From the NCBI GenBank assembly GCA_018466975.1, contig CM031558.1, forward strand, positions 1,116,001 through 1,180,000: a stretch of DNA of 64,000 nucleotides. The letters run 5' to 3'. The DNA is from Sparassis latifolia. Taxonomy: Eukaryota; Basidiomycota; Agaricomycetes; Polyporales; Sparassidaceae. Positions 10,423 to 22,111 of the stretch are shown here, piece after piece (within the stretch, counting starts at the first letter, position 1; every line of letters starts with the position of its first letter). The notes under the pieces are model-generated. The model had not been told where the DNA came from, did not search any database, and was given only the letters and a program-made list of their open reading frames with translations. The translations under genes were made by a program, and so were the position numbers.

Positions 10423-12906
10423 CTACCTCTCACCCTTCACAAGATTGCCTAGCACACCCTGTTCCACCGTCGTCTCCCACAGTTCCACCTTTGCGCGTTC
10501 CGCCTCAGTCGCCAACGCACTGCGTAGGGCGCGTGCGCGCGCAAGAAGGGCCAAGCGCGCGGCCTTTGAATCTAGAGGTGCGGAGGTCGATGTTGATCGT
10601 GCTGGGACCATGACAGATGGCCGATAGTAAGACGACGTAAGCTTTGGCTGTGTGCACGGCAAAGGAGGTTGGGTAAGCATGCGAAAGTTCGTATGCAAAG
10701 TGGAAGACGGTGGTGAGTGAGCATGAGTATGAGCAGATGGTGAAGTTGACGACTGTTGAGATACCGGAAGCTGTGGATTCAAAGCGAGATGTTGCATGGC
10801 AATCGTGGAAGATGTTGAGTCCTGAACAAGGTTCGCGCTCGGGAGATGTAAAATACCCTGGAAGGGCGCCGTTGTAGAGACCGACTTCTCCACATCTTCC
10901 AGAACGTCCATCCTAGTCTTATCTGCTATGGGATCCGGTCCTGCACCAGACGTACCACCATCAACGTCAATGCCGAGCGAATGCATGATGTCGGCGAACG
11001 ACGGTGACCCACCTTGCTCGTCTCCAATCGTTTCCCTATCTAGAGCCATCGCCATGTCTAGCTCCGCAAACGACTCCGCCATCGCCTCCGTAACGTCCGG
11101 TTCTGCGAACGCCCATGCCCACTCTGGTGTAGGCGGGCAAGGACTTGCGTCTGGCAAGGAACTCGTTGAGGTCACAGGGGAGTTGGTACTGGTGAGCGCC
11201 GGTGTTGGTGGTGGGTCAGCGCTTTGCTGAGTCTCTGTCGCTGATGGAATCGACGCGGAAGGTATAACTGTGGTAGATGGAAGGGCCAGAAGTTCAGGGT
11301 CGATGAGAAAATCCGGTATACGCTGCGACTGACTCGGTTGAATTTGTGACTGAACAGACGTCGAAGATGAAGGAAGTGAACCAAGAGCAGACTGGAGGGG
11401 ATTCTGGGTATCATAGGGGTAAGCACTGACTGCAATTCCGTTTGGATCGCCCGGGGGAACGGACGTGAGTAGTGAGATCCAACCGTCGAAGTCCGGCGGG
11501 GTATTTTCTGAGACGGAAGAAGACACTTGTGAGTCCACGCTGGCACCCGAGTGTTGAGGCAGTTGCGATGCAGAAAGTAAGGATGCGACCAGCTGGTCGA
11601 ACGGTGTCATCGGCTGCGACGTAGAGGCAGCTGCGCCCTCCAGTCGTATACCATCTCCGATCCGTCCTGCGACATCATCGCCTCCACGTACAGCAGGATC
11701 TCTGGTTCGAAACGTCGTCTTCGTTGTCGACTGTGCCTGGCCCTGACGCGGTAGCTGCGCTCCCTCCAAGCCATACGACAGTGTCGCCGGCCTATAATGA
11801 CCCCAAACCTTCTCTTCTTCGTCCCATCGCCGCTTCTTGTCAATGGCAGTCTGATGTTGCTGAACGTACGTCTTCATCGCAGCCTTCTTTGTAGCGCTCT
11901 GTAAGACGCTCACAAGATCTGCAAGAAGCTGGCGCGCGCGCTCGCGCTCCCAGTGAGCCTGGTATTCTGCTGGACCTTGACCGGCTTGAAATGGGTAGGG
12001 GACATCCCAGTCGGCGGCACCCGCAGGTACTGTGCGGAGTTTGCGGCGCTTCAACGGAGGGGCATTCGGTGGAGTCTTCTCCCATCCCGTACGCACGGGA
12101 TATTGCGATGCATGTGGGGGAGACGCACCGGAAGAGAGCAACCTTAGGAGAGATTCAACAACAGGGAATATGTTTTTTTGCCGTACAAGGGTCGTGAGAA
12201 TGTCTTCACCTGGGGGTTGCGGAAGCTGCGTAGGATCGACAGGGGAAAGGTACGGCCGTCTCGAAAGTGAAGGCTGCTCCGCTGACATGCGAGAAAGGAC
12301 TGAACGTCCATCTTGGACGTCTTCGACAACGATGGGGTTCCCAGAAGAAGAGCCTCGGGGTTGCCGCTGTAGCTGTGCAGGGTTCACACCACCCACAAGG
12401 CCTGCAAGGCCGAGTAGTGCCTGTTGGTTTCGCAGGAAGTTCGGCGGAGTAGGCTCGTCAGGACCTGGTAGCGGGATTGGGGGAGGTGTCGGCCGCGGGG
12501 TGCTCGACGCTTGGGAAGACGCTGTGGACTTCTCTCTTGTCCGTCGTGGCTTACGCTGGCCATGCGATGCTGGACGAGGTCCACAGGACGACTGGTCAGG
12601 CACAGACGAGGAGGGACGCGTCTTTGTAGCCGGATATATTGGAGGCTGTATCACACTAGGCGATGGCTGCGACGTAGAGCGGAGTGTGCTCGACGATAAC
12701 GCTGGCAGGTGGAACACTGGAAGTTCAGCGACAAGATGGGAACCAGGAAGTGCAAGGGTCCCCACGTTTTGTGCAGAACTTGCACCGCCAGGCAGTGCTA
12801 GCGGTGTTGGTGACGGTGACCTACCTCTGCCTGGCGAAGGAGGCGGTGACCCGAAAAGCGAATCATCGTCGACATCGTCAGAAGGTTCAGCCTGCATGTC
12901 TACCAT
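10423..12906 (-). CDS. Large Ser/Pro-rich probable nuclear protein, function unknown
   Basis: A single long open frame of 827 residues with no recognised catalytic domain. The N-terminus (MVDMQAEPSDDVDDDSLFGS) is acidic, followed by PPPSPGRGRSPSPTP. Residues about 90-210 are Ser/Pro/Arg-rich and disordered. The middle contains the basic cluster PPLKRRKLRT, a likely nuclear localisation signal, then a more ordered, probably helical block with WDVPYPFQAGQGPAEYQAHW and RWDEEEKVWGHYRP. A long Ser/Thr/Gln/Pro-rich low-complexity region follows. The C-terminus is a helical Ala/Leu/Arg-rich block (RLALLARARALRSALATEAE) ending LGNLVKGER. The acidic start, NLS and low-complexity body suggest a transcription or chromatin factor, but that is inference. 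A 5' intron just upstream (donor near 12953, acceptor just 5' of the ATG) is likely. Confidence 0.72.
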   Translation of the reverse strand: MVDMQAEPSDDVDDDSLFGSPPPSPGRGRSPSPTPLALPGGASSAQNVGTLALPGSHLVAELPVFHLPALSSSTLRSTSQPSPSVIQPPIYPATKTRPSSSVPDQSSCGPRPASHGQRKPRRTREKSTASSQASSTPRPTPPPIPLPGPDEPTPPNFLRNQQALLGLAGLVGGVNPAQLQRQPRGSSSGNPIVVEDVQDGRSVLSRMSAEQPSLSRRPYLSPVDPTQLPQPPGEDILTTLVRQKNIFPVVESLLRLLSSGASPPHASQYPVRTGWEKTPPNAPPLKRRKLRTVPAGAADWDVPYPFQAGQGPAEYQAHWERERARQLLADLVSVLQSATKKAAMKTYVQQHQTAIDKKRRWDEEEKVWGHYRPATLSYGLEGAQLPRQGQAQSTTKTTFRTRDPAVRGGDDVAGRIGDGIRLEGAAASTSQPMTPFDQLVASLLSASQLPQHSGASVDSQVSSSVSENTPPDFDGWISLLTSVPPGDPNGIAVSAYPYDTQNPLQSALGSLPSSSTSVQSQIQPSQSQRIPDFLIDPELLALPSTTVIPSASIPSATETQQSADPPPTPALTSTNSPVTSTSSLPDASPCPPTPEWAWAFAEPDVTEAMAESFAELDMAMALDRETIGDEQGGSPSFADIMHSLGIDVDGGTSGAGPDPIADKTRMDVLEDVEKSVSTTAPFQGILHLPSANLVQDSTSSTIAMQHLALNPQLPVSQQSSTSPSAHTHAHSPPSSTLHTNFRMLTQPPLPCTQPKLTSSYYRPSVMVPARSTSTSAPLDSKAARLALLARARALRSALATEAERAKVELWETTVEQGVLGNLVKGER

Positions 12907-13202
12907 TCTGAAGGTGAGTTCGTGAAGAAAATAGGCTAGAGACGAAAATGTACCTCGTTGAACGATATGGCTTCCTGGAAGTGAGTTGAAGGACCAGATG
13001 AGGATGCAATTAGATGGTCCAGAATCGAAGAAGGGAAGGGGAAAGGGAACGGAAAGAGAAAAACTGCGAATACGATAGGAAAAGGGTAAATCAACAACTC
13101 AAACACGTTGAAAATGTGGCGTGCCTTTCTGCTCGGATACTTTTGATGGATGTTATGGAACTTGTGGGCGAGTGCGACGTATACTCGATGAAGGTGTGAG
13201 GC

Positions 13203-13262
13203 AGTCTCCCGAGGGCAGATGGTAGACACTCTGCTTCAACCTCGTACCTCGGATATCCGTGT
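13203..13262 (+). repeat. Dispersed repeat, copy 1
   Basis: About 60 bases matching 23021-23079 in the same orientation at roughly 80 percent identity. Shared blocks include AGTCTCCC, ACACTCTGCTTCAACCT and GGATATCCGTGT. No terminal repeats or target duplication are obvious, so it may be a decayed fragment of a mobile element or a shared regulatory block. Confidence 0.65.
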
Positions 13263-13732
13263 CTGACGTCTGCTTTCTATTACGGGCTCTTACTAGGAGG
13301 TCTTGATTGCCGACCCGGCACATCACGTGCTGGCACAACGCGTCTGTAAATCGCGCTGAACGCGTCGCGTTTCGAGCGCAAGAAGCACCCGTTGTCCTGT
13401 GCTGCATGTGTATACAATACTTTCCAATGGGTATATTAATTGAGATTGATTTTGGAGACTTTGCTGTCTTATCTGCTTTGCACTGGTCCAAGAGGGCATT
13501 ACATGTTTGAATCTCGTAGGAATCCCTCTATTCTCTGTGCCCCGCGCCCAAGCAAAATTCACCATTCCATCACCCATCCATTGTAGCACCTCATCTCACC
13601 TGCGATGTGCCCAAACCAGGGTGGAGAGGATCTTCAGGAAGACTTTCGTGAATTTCGGCGGACTTACAGCGCCACCTGCATCACGTGGTATCACAAAGGT
13701 TTAAGATTCCGTATTAGAAAGAACTACCAAAC

Positions 13733-13749
13733 TTTAGGCTCCGCCTAAA
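13733..13749. repeat. Short perfect hairpin TTTAGGC-TCC-GCCTAAA
   Basis: Seven-base arms that pair perfectly around a three-base loop, in intergenic DNA. It may be a transposon remnant or structural noise; no terminator-like U tract follows. Confidence 0.4.
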
Positions 13750-14548
13750 TTGTCCGACCTCTCGACAAGGAGGCGCGTTAGAAAGCAGACTAGTGTGAGG
13801 GCCACCAGAGCACGACTCGGGAGGAGATTGGTAAATTTAGGGTATTTGATGATGCAAGACTGAAATGGTATAAGTTACACTTACATAAGTCTCATATAAA
13901 TGTAGCCTACTACGGTACAAACTTATCATATTACTTATAACGTTTCGACGGTGTGGGTGGGAGTGTACCGGTACCTTTCTCAATTACTTCTCGTCTGCCA
14001 TGTTCGTGCGTCGTTCTACCTACTAAATAATTATTTTATTTAGTATGTGTCCACGTCAGTCCATCGCCAGAATCGACCGCACATTTTAATCCGCTTATAT
14101 TTGTGCTTTCATCTCCCTAGATTTTCTTCGTTCGAGCAGCTTTTGGGAGGACTCGACTTGAACATTAATAGAGTGTATTTGCAACGGTTTTCTGGGCACC
14201 GAGAAATCTCGGTTCTCAGTGAGAAAGATAATTTTGGGCCAATTCTGCCTTCTGATATTGGCCCAGGAAAATTCGGCGCCCGGTTGTGCGACGCGTCTGA
14301 GTGCACGTGCTGCGAAGGAATTGCTGTGTACGGCTATACAGCTCTCAGTGAAACTAAAGGCTTGTGAGTCTTCCGTGGTAATTGGTAATGTTATATATTG
14401 AACGCTCATCTGTGAATGTCTATAGCTAGCCACTGTAACACGCTTGTGCAGGCCAAGTGGGTACGATACGGCTGCATTCATCCAGGCTTACTTATTCTCG
14501 CATCCTCATCTACAACCCTGTCGCACTTGTCATCTTCCCTAGTGAATC

Positions 14549-17500
14549 ATGGCAAGTCGCCCGCATCCTCACGTTAGAATACCAACCCCCGGTGCTGTTC
14601 CTCCAGCCGTCGATGTGTCCCCGTCTTCCTCCTGGTCCCATCTTCTGCAATCTCCGCCACAGAATGCTCGGAATACATACGCAGACCTAAACTCTTTCAC
14701 CTCCTCCTTGCTGCGCAGTGGCACTTCAGCACCTCGCATTAGTCTTGACGCTCCATCTCGACCGCACAGTCGCGCCTCCAGCACCTTTCAGCCCGATACC
14801 ACCACTATGGCTTTCCCTGAGCCGCAATTATTCCGATCCTCATCTCAAAGCTCTTCTGTCCACCCGAACTCGTTCCTCTCCCACAGTATCGCGAGGAGCG
14901 AAGACTTACTTAGTCCCGATTTCTCTCCATTATACAGCGGGTCAAGACCCCCTTCCTTCATCTCCATCGACAGTAGCCCAGATGTAAGTTGTCCGTCTGG
15001 TTTCACTCGCGTTCATTTTCATATCTTCCTCCAAGCTGTCACCCAGCGTTCTCTCGGAGGAACTATCGAATCAGACGTGCGTTCCTGCTTCTGAAGTTTA
15101 TGCTTCTTTCACTTATGTGGCGTTAGCCTTGAATCTGAAGAGGGTCTGCGCCGCTTTCAATCCGGCGATCTCCCAGAAAACGATGAAGAATGGTATCGTC
15201 TCGTTCCGGCGGAGGCACGAGAAGTCCTTGGAAAGATCGAGGTTCAACGACAATCCAACCTTTTCGAGATCATAAAGTCCGAGAGAGACTATGTCAAAGA
15301 CCTCAACCTTCTGAAGGAGGTTCTCGCCGCATACTTCATCAAATACTACACCATCTGACCCTCCGCCATTATTTGTTCAACCAGGTCTTCATTGAGCCTC
15401 TCGGGTACACTCCCACGATCTCAAAATCTCGTTCGAAAGATTTCGTGAAAGGCGTGTTCTCCAATCTCGACCAAATCCTTGCCCATCACACTCGTATGCT
15501 GGATGCTCTGTTCGTTCGACAACGCGAACAACACCCTCTGATTCAGAGCCTCGCAGACATAATTCTTGATGGTGAGCCTCCTTACTTTCAATCGTATGAC
15601 CGCGATACATGATGAAACAGCCTGCGTGCATTTTCAGGAAGAGTACAAGGAATACATCGAACACTACCCTCTGGCTGAAGCTCGTCACCGGGACGAGATG
15701 AGGCGCAACCAGAGATATAACGATTACATACAACAGTGCTCGCTGGATCCTCGCACGCGCAAGCGCGACCTCATCACATTCATTACGCGCCCTGTCACCC
15801 GTCTTCCCCGCCTCAGACTACAGTTGGACACATTGAGTAAACACACAATGGCAGACCACCCCGACGCGGAGCAGTTACCTCTTATCATGGATACGCTAAG
15901 TCTCGTACTTGACAGCATCCAGCCGGGAATTGCTGATGCAGAAGACAAAGTTAAGTACTGGAATTTATGCGAGAGCTTGATGTATGACAAAGGAGAGATA
16001 ATCGTACGTATGCAATGCCGTACTCCGCATTGGAATTGCCTTCACCTTTCCGTCAGGATTTGGATTTATATGGCGACAACCGGACGTTGGTCCATTCTGG
16101 TCCACTGGCACGAAAGTATAGATCTGAAGTGAGCTACAACTGGGCTGACCTGCACGTAGCTTTACTGGATAATTATTGTCAGTTGAACTTGCTCTTGCTA
16201 CTGTCACTTACGTCCTAACATCACACATAGTACTGCAACTGAAACCTGAGACTCGTTCGGATGGAAGAGTCAAGCGCCGTGTTGTCTCTCGGGTCGGTCC
16301 TTGATTTTCTGATGAATCATTTCAATGGGTTATCTTGACGTCTGCTCGTTCCAGCCAATACCTCTAGAATATCTCCGGCTTGATAAGTTCGACGGTCCAA
16401 CTGATAATCGCAAGGAGAAGCAGGACGAAGGGAGACTGTTCGAGGGCTTCCGCTCACACAGTCGCGAGATGTACCCCTTCACTATATCCCACGCTTCTTC
16501 AAAGAGCTACACTTTGTATACGACAAACAATGAAGAGCGCAAAGAATGGCGGGACTCACTAATCAATGCTGTTGCTATAAGAAGGGCGAAGCAGGATGGG
16601 AACAAGGTATGTCTGATGATCCTGACAGCAATTGGAGAGATAACGGCATCTAAAATGGACCTGTGCTGTGCCTTCCCCAAGTGGTTTGCATCACAAGTCG
16701 TGAGCGACGGCTTCTTCAGACTCACCCCTACAAATGGAGTGTTTACCGGGAAAATACTCTCTGCAGTACCTTTTGGTGTGTATCCCAACTTTTGTTCGTT
16801 GTACATGCTTATGGGATATCCATCTCCAACATAGTCAGTGGCGGTAAGAACTACACCGCTGTTGGATGCTCTTCGGGTGTGTACATTGCGCGGCGTGGCG
16901 TTGCAGGCATGCTTGATCTATCATGCTATCCGCTACATCTGTTCTGATACTGTCCGTAGATTTCAAGAAAATCTTGGACAAACCGAACACCGTAGGCATG
17001 GCAGCTCTCCCAGACTTCAACAAATTCATCGTTCATTGTGACGTCGGCTTGCTCTCCTATTCCCTTGAACTCCTTGTGCGTGTCGCAACTGGGGCTTCTC
17101 CCCTAGAGAATCTAGATGCAAGCTTGGAGCGCGTATCGCCTGATAGCACGGTATTGTTCTTTCGTGCTGGTCAGATGGAGTACAGACGTGGCGACCAGTT
17201 AGTGAGTCGCACCATGGGTAAGCTACAACGAGCGGTGTGCGACGATGTCTGATGCGACGCCGTCGGTAGTGCTTTATACCTCGAGGTGGTTCCTGCAATT
17301 CAGCGTCAATGCAGTGGAGGTAGTACGCCCGTTGGAGCACAGCTCGGGTGTACCTCGTACCAGCAGCGTGGGCTTGCCATCCCTCTCGTTTCGGCCCTTT
17401 GGCGATGTATGTTTTCTCATTCACTACAGGTCGAAGAGGCGTTGCTGATTAAGTGTATACCACCACTGATAAGGCAGTCTACATCTCCAAGGAGCCTCAC

Positions 17501-18180
17501 AACATCGTAGCGCTGAACCAGAAGGTTGGCGTGTGCACGGACAGAAACATCACCCTCCTAGATCCCACGAAGTCAGCACTTCTTTGCCTCTGCGGTGATG
17601 CTACTGACTAGCAAACCTTAGTTTGAACACGTCGAGTCTGGCTCCAACAGTAATGCCCAATTTTGCGGGAGCAGACGCCGCATTGACACTGGATATCCTG
17701 AAGAGCCGGTCCTCCGGAAAGAAAGTGTTGGGACTGGTGCCTTGTGGGGACGAGACACTTGTAGTATTTGATGGTTGGTCCATCGTGGTCTACCCCGTGC
17801 GAATGATGGCCTACTTACGCGCACTATTTGCAGAGCTTGGATGCTACGTCGACAAGCACGGCATCCCTTGCCGCAAGTATGGTTATCTCCGTTGGGAATC
17901 CAAAGCGACTTCCTATGCACACCGTGGCAGACACCTTCTTCTCTTCTGTTCCAAGTTCATCGAGGTTCGCACGGTCGACAAGGGCAAACTTGTACAAGTG
18001 ATTGAGGGGGAGGATGTGCGGCTCGTGCATACAGGGTTACTACCAGAAGACAAGACCACGCTGTTTGCGATGAAAGGAAGAGATCATCGAGGTGCTGTGG
18101 TCGACAAGCTTGTTGAGCTGGTGGAAACGTCACCTCTCATATCGGAGCGACCGCTAGAGAATTGGGACGATTTCTCATAG
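14549..18180 (+). CDS. Rho1 guanine nucleotide exchange factor (DH-PH-CNH), Rom1/Rom2-like
   Basis: Activates Rho1, the GTPase controlling cell-wall glucan synthesis and polarity. The start at 14549 opens MASRPHPHVRIPTPGAVPP; the first about 180 residues are Ser/Pro-rich. The DH domain begins IIKSERDYVKDLNLLKE; an intron at about 15321-15387 joins it to VFIEPL, and it continues through RRNQRYNDYIQQC and TRPVTRLPRLRLQLDTLSK. After several introns the PH domain ends SKSYTLYTTNNEERKEWRDS. The CNH (citron) domain occupies the C-terminal part, with VLGLVPCGDETLVVFDGW and RHLLLFCSKFIEVRTVDKG, ending LENWDDFS at 18180. The donor at 15321 reads GTTCTC, unlike most donors here. The order DH-PH-CNH is the fungal Rom2 layout; I saw no DEP domain. 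Confidence 0.9.
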
Positions 18181-18547
18181 CAACACGAAGAGCAAGCTAT
18201 TCCGGTCGCGACCCGCTGCGAAGTTTAAGGTACGACATTATGGTCACAATTCCGGCTGATACGAGGACGGTCATCCTATCTGTAGCATTACATTGCATAG
18301 TTTTTACCATGTACTGTAGGGCCAAGTGAGGATCTGTATTGAATTTATCCATGTACCAACTCAGCGATTCACAGTCTTTGTTGTATTTTTGATTACGATT
18401 CGCCAGTGCCCCAGTGTAAGGAGTCATATCGAGACATAACAATGAAATCTGCTACGACATCTTCCAGGAACAAATTAATGATGCTACAATAACCCCAGAG
18501 CCAAACTTGAGACGAATACCAAACTCCTAGTGCCGCCGTGCAGGAAA
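18181..18547. other. Convergent spacer between RhoGEF and OPT transporter
   Basis: 367 bases between two 3' ends, so it should contain both polyadenylation regions. No gene, repeat or RNA is visible. Confidence 0.5.
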
Positions 18548-21500
18548 TCACGAAGGGGGTAATGCGCACCGATCAGCGGACAGACTGACTTCTGCAGAGC
18601 GATGACCAACTTCAGTAAGCAGGATATAGGACGAGGATAAAACATACGGTTGGTATTGCCCCACCACTGAGGGAAGGTGTGAGCATTACCTGCGGCGCCG
18701 AATATCGCCTAACGGGGGGGAAAGATACTGTGAGACAAGCGCTTCTGAGGACAGGCGGGTACCCCTCACGAAGTTCAGGATGAATACAATGACTTGAGTT
18801 CCACCATCCAACCCAGCTGCCACGATGTAGCTGAAATCGTTCGCCATATGAGCCACCGCGAGTAACGCCAGATAAACTCTACGCACTTGTACTTGGTGAA
18901 CCAACGCGGGTACCGGGTCCGCATCCACCACTGCGAGAAGATACCGATGGCCATAAAGGTACTAACAACATCATCAGCGCTCGTCAATTCACACGAAATC
19001 TGTCTGACACTGACTTGATTTGAGTGTTGACGCCAACGCTCAGGCTGGAGATGTACTGCAATCATCGCATGTAAGTTCTCGGTCGCCATGTAAAGAATCC
19101 TTGAACACACCTGCAGAATGATAGATGCATTGAGGTTCTCAAATCCGGCCTTGGGCCACAGGCGGCACTGAAGACGAGTCAACTACTGCAAGCGAGACAA
19201 CAATCCGCGAAACTCACGGCAAGGTAGATGGGGAAAGGGCAAATGAAGCCGATGGCCAACGAGATCGGGACCATCTTGTAGGTGGAATGCGCGCCGAACA
19301 TCTCGGGACCGAGAGCACCCCAAGAGATAGCATTAGCTATTGTGCTGTGCATCAGCGGACCATGCGAAGTATATCAAGTGAAGTACTCACAGTTGTAGGC
19401 CTGCGCATTTTGTCCAGACCAAAGACTAGAGAAAAAAACAATTACTGGGTGTGTCGTGAATAAATAAACGCTGAATGATTTACCGAGTTCCAGAAATGGA
19501 GAGCAAAGCAGGTCTGTTGGCGTTGATGATTGATAGCATCATAACATCTACACGTAGATGTTCTTCAGATTAAACCCAATATGATGCTACGAAACGAACT
19601 CACAGTTGAGAAGCGCTCCAATAACAGTTCCTATGTCGCGAAGGCAACTCAAGTGACGCACAGAGAAAGCTCAGACTTGGCGCTCACCCATCATTTGCAC
19701 GCAGAAGGTCACCCGCGGTGGAAGTTTGACATATTGACCAAGCTTCAGATCCGACAGAAAGGCGATACCCTGTTGCATCGGATGTTGTCCATAAAGCGCG
19801 CCATACATATTGGCTACAGGACGACCAGGGACCAGATATGCTGCGACATACAGATCAGTCATCCATCTAGGATCCGGACGCACACAACATACCGGTAATC
19901 ATCTGGAAGAAACCGTTACCCGATGTATTGAACTGCTGGAAACCAATCGTCGCACACAATGTAGCATACAACGCACAAAAAATGAAGCCGATTATCAATA
20001 GCACTGTAACAGCCCACCATGGAAGGCCTGAATGGCCAGTATAATCGGCTGCGATGAAGAATAGATGAGGTAGGAGTCAGAAGTGCATCATTGGCCTTAA
20101 TCTCACTAGCTTGAGCGATGCCATATGCCCCCAACAAGATGACGATGTACCACCACCGTGGAATCTGTTTGTAGATTGACATTTTCTCGTAATGCTGGGC
20201 AGTGCATGAGATTCAAATTCCAGTGTACGCTGATGTTCTACTCACAGGATTAAAAGAAGTGTCAATGTTCTTGTACCAGGGATTCAGGCTCAAAATGAAA
20301 GGCTTTATGTCTCCCCAGTTGAACAAGAAGACATGAGACACAACAGCACCCAACGAAAGGTTCGATGTAATGAGATACAAGGCATTCGTTGCAGAAAAGA
20401 ATGCAGGCTATATCGTTTAGTGCTTGCTTTAGTCAATTGCGGGATGAAAATAGCCAGGAAAACATACACCGAGTTCCGCATACTTCGCAGGATCAAACTT
20501 TCCGTCGGTCAATAGCGCAGTCTGATTGTATTGAGTTCCATCTTCCGCCTGCGTAACATCGTAGCTCAGGGGAAGGTAGCAGAATCGCAAGAAGTTGTCA
20601 CGCACAAAGATTGCCTGACTCATGAAGGGGAAATTCTGGGCGTTCCACAAGTTGCCGTAGTAAACAGCGCACATGAGGACGTATGTCAAGATGATGCCAA
20701 TGTCCTGGTTGAGCTGGAGCCAGAGCGGGCTCCACAGGCAACTACTCGTGATCAAGTTCCAGTCTAAGCAGAGTGCGAGCAATCCCATGCCTTCATTGTT
20801 GCTCGCGCCACCGAAGACATTTCTGAATACCGAGCTACTGTTATCAGCCAGACAGAAGATAGAAAATCCCGTGAGAAGTGGGAAGATCCCTGATGATACA
20901 AAAAGTATTGATGATATAACTTAGAACGAGGATCGACGCCTTGATTGGCAGTGTTGCTCACATTGAGGGACAATCTCCCACAAGAACATCGCTGCGAATA
21001 CCATCCAGAAGAGGCGTACTCGCTTGGACGTCATCTGTTTGTCATAGTGCAAGGCCTGGAAAAGGTTGGCCGTATATACTACGTCACGCGTGGTGAGCGC
21101 CAGTACGATGCGCTTGACGTAAGGGTGGGGAAACGTACTGGTAGTTGGCCAGAAACATTTCGTCGGTCGGACGAGCGCATCTTGCAACAAACCGGCGTAA
21201 CCGTAGCCTATCAGCTGCGATCCTATCAAAGTGAAGATTGCAATGCCAGGGTTCTGACAAAGACGGGTCAGTAGGTTCCCGTTCACGGATTGCACGTATC
21301 TGCTGACCATCTTGTTGTTGTAATACACTGCCAACGAGCAAGATGACTGACAGTCAACAAATATAGTCTACATTGCAGCCAATCCAAAAAATGACTTACG
21401 CTCCTGGACTGAGATCACTTGTATAGCCACAGCCGAAGTAGCGGCAGTAGAAGACATGATGATGATCGCGACGTGTTCCTTGACTGTACGAAGAGTGAAC

Positions 21501-22111
21501 GTATGTGAGGAAATCAAGACAGGATACCTACTGTTGAATGGACCCGGGTTGATGAACCTGAAAACCCCTCTTGAAGGGAGGAATAAGTGCATGGCATTAC
21601 CGATCCAAAACGACAGGATAAGCAGTAGCAATATTGAGACATTCAGGGTCTGCGGTTTAAAGTAATAGATCTGTGCCAGTACTCTGTATGTAGTGATGGT
21701 AAGTGAGCGGTGAGGTTCAAGGACATAATTCACTTACGCCCCGAAAGCAGAGAAGCCAAGACCAAGGAAGATGCTGCGGAAAGTGATAGACTGAAGTTCA
21801 GGATCGTCCCTGATAGACAGAACCTGCATGAAAGAGCATGAAATTTCTCAGATTGAGGTGGAACGAGTCACTCATATTCTTCCTACCTTCAACGCAACCT
21901 CATAAGCTTCTTCAACGCGATATTCGTTATCTGTCGCCTCGTCGTTGGCAATTCTCTCCTCGAATTCTTCGACCTGCTTGGACTTCTGCGCGCTAGAGAT
22001 GTCGATGTCGACCACGTTCTTGTCCAGACTGCCTGCCGAAGAGCTCTTCTCAGTAGTTGTATTCTCCTCGTAGTTGTACGTGGGAAGCTCGCGGGCTACA
22101 ATGTCTACCAT
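18548..22111 (-). CDS. Oligopeptide transporter, OPT family
   Basis: Proton-coupled importer of small peptides or glutathione-like substrates in the plasma membrane. It reads from MVDIVARELPTYNYEE at 22111. A charged cytosolic N-terminus of about 80 residues is followed by hydrophobic segments such as SILLLLILSFWIGNAM. Family blocks include INPGPFN, IGSQLIGYGYAGLL, SFDWN-like CLDWNLITSS, FPFMSQ, GTQYNQTALLTDGKFD and YVKLPPRVTF, the conserved K-x-PPR stretch. Near the end come FTKYKC, GLDGGTQVIVFILNF, AIFGAAGNAHTFPQWWGN and, after a last intron, SADRCALPPS, stop at 18548-18550. The family-typical ending supports the last splice. At least ten introns are present. The region 13-23 kb has no peptidase next to it, so the substrate is not indicated by context. 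Confidence 0.9.

Larger units (their letters stand above)
12907..14548. other. Long intergenic region between the Ser/Pro-rich gene and the RhoGEF gene
   Basis: Holds the divergent promoters of both neighbours. A probable 5' intron of the Ser/Pro-rich gene lies at about 12914-12953. A roughly 60-base segment at 13203-13262 recurs at 23021-23079 (listed separately). A perfect small hairpin is at 13733-13749. From about 13840 to 14045 the DNA is AT-rich. Open frames at 14047-14481 lack protein features. No gene is supported. Confidence 0.5.

Noticed and set aside
12032..12925. Plus-strand frame of 297 codons opposite the Ser/Pro-rich gene
   Set aside because: Shadow of low-complexity GC-rich coding; no independent start context or domain.
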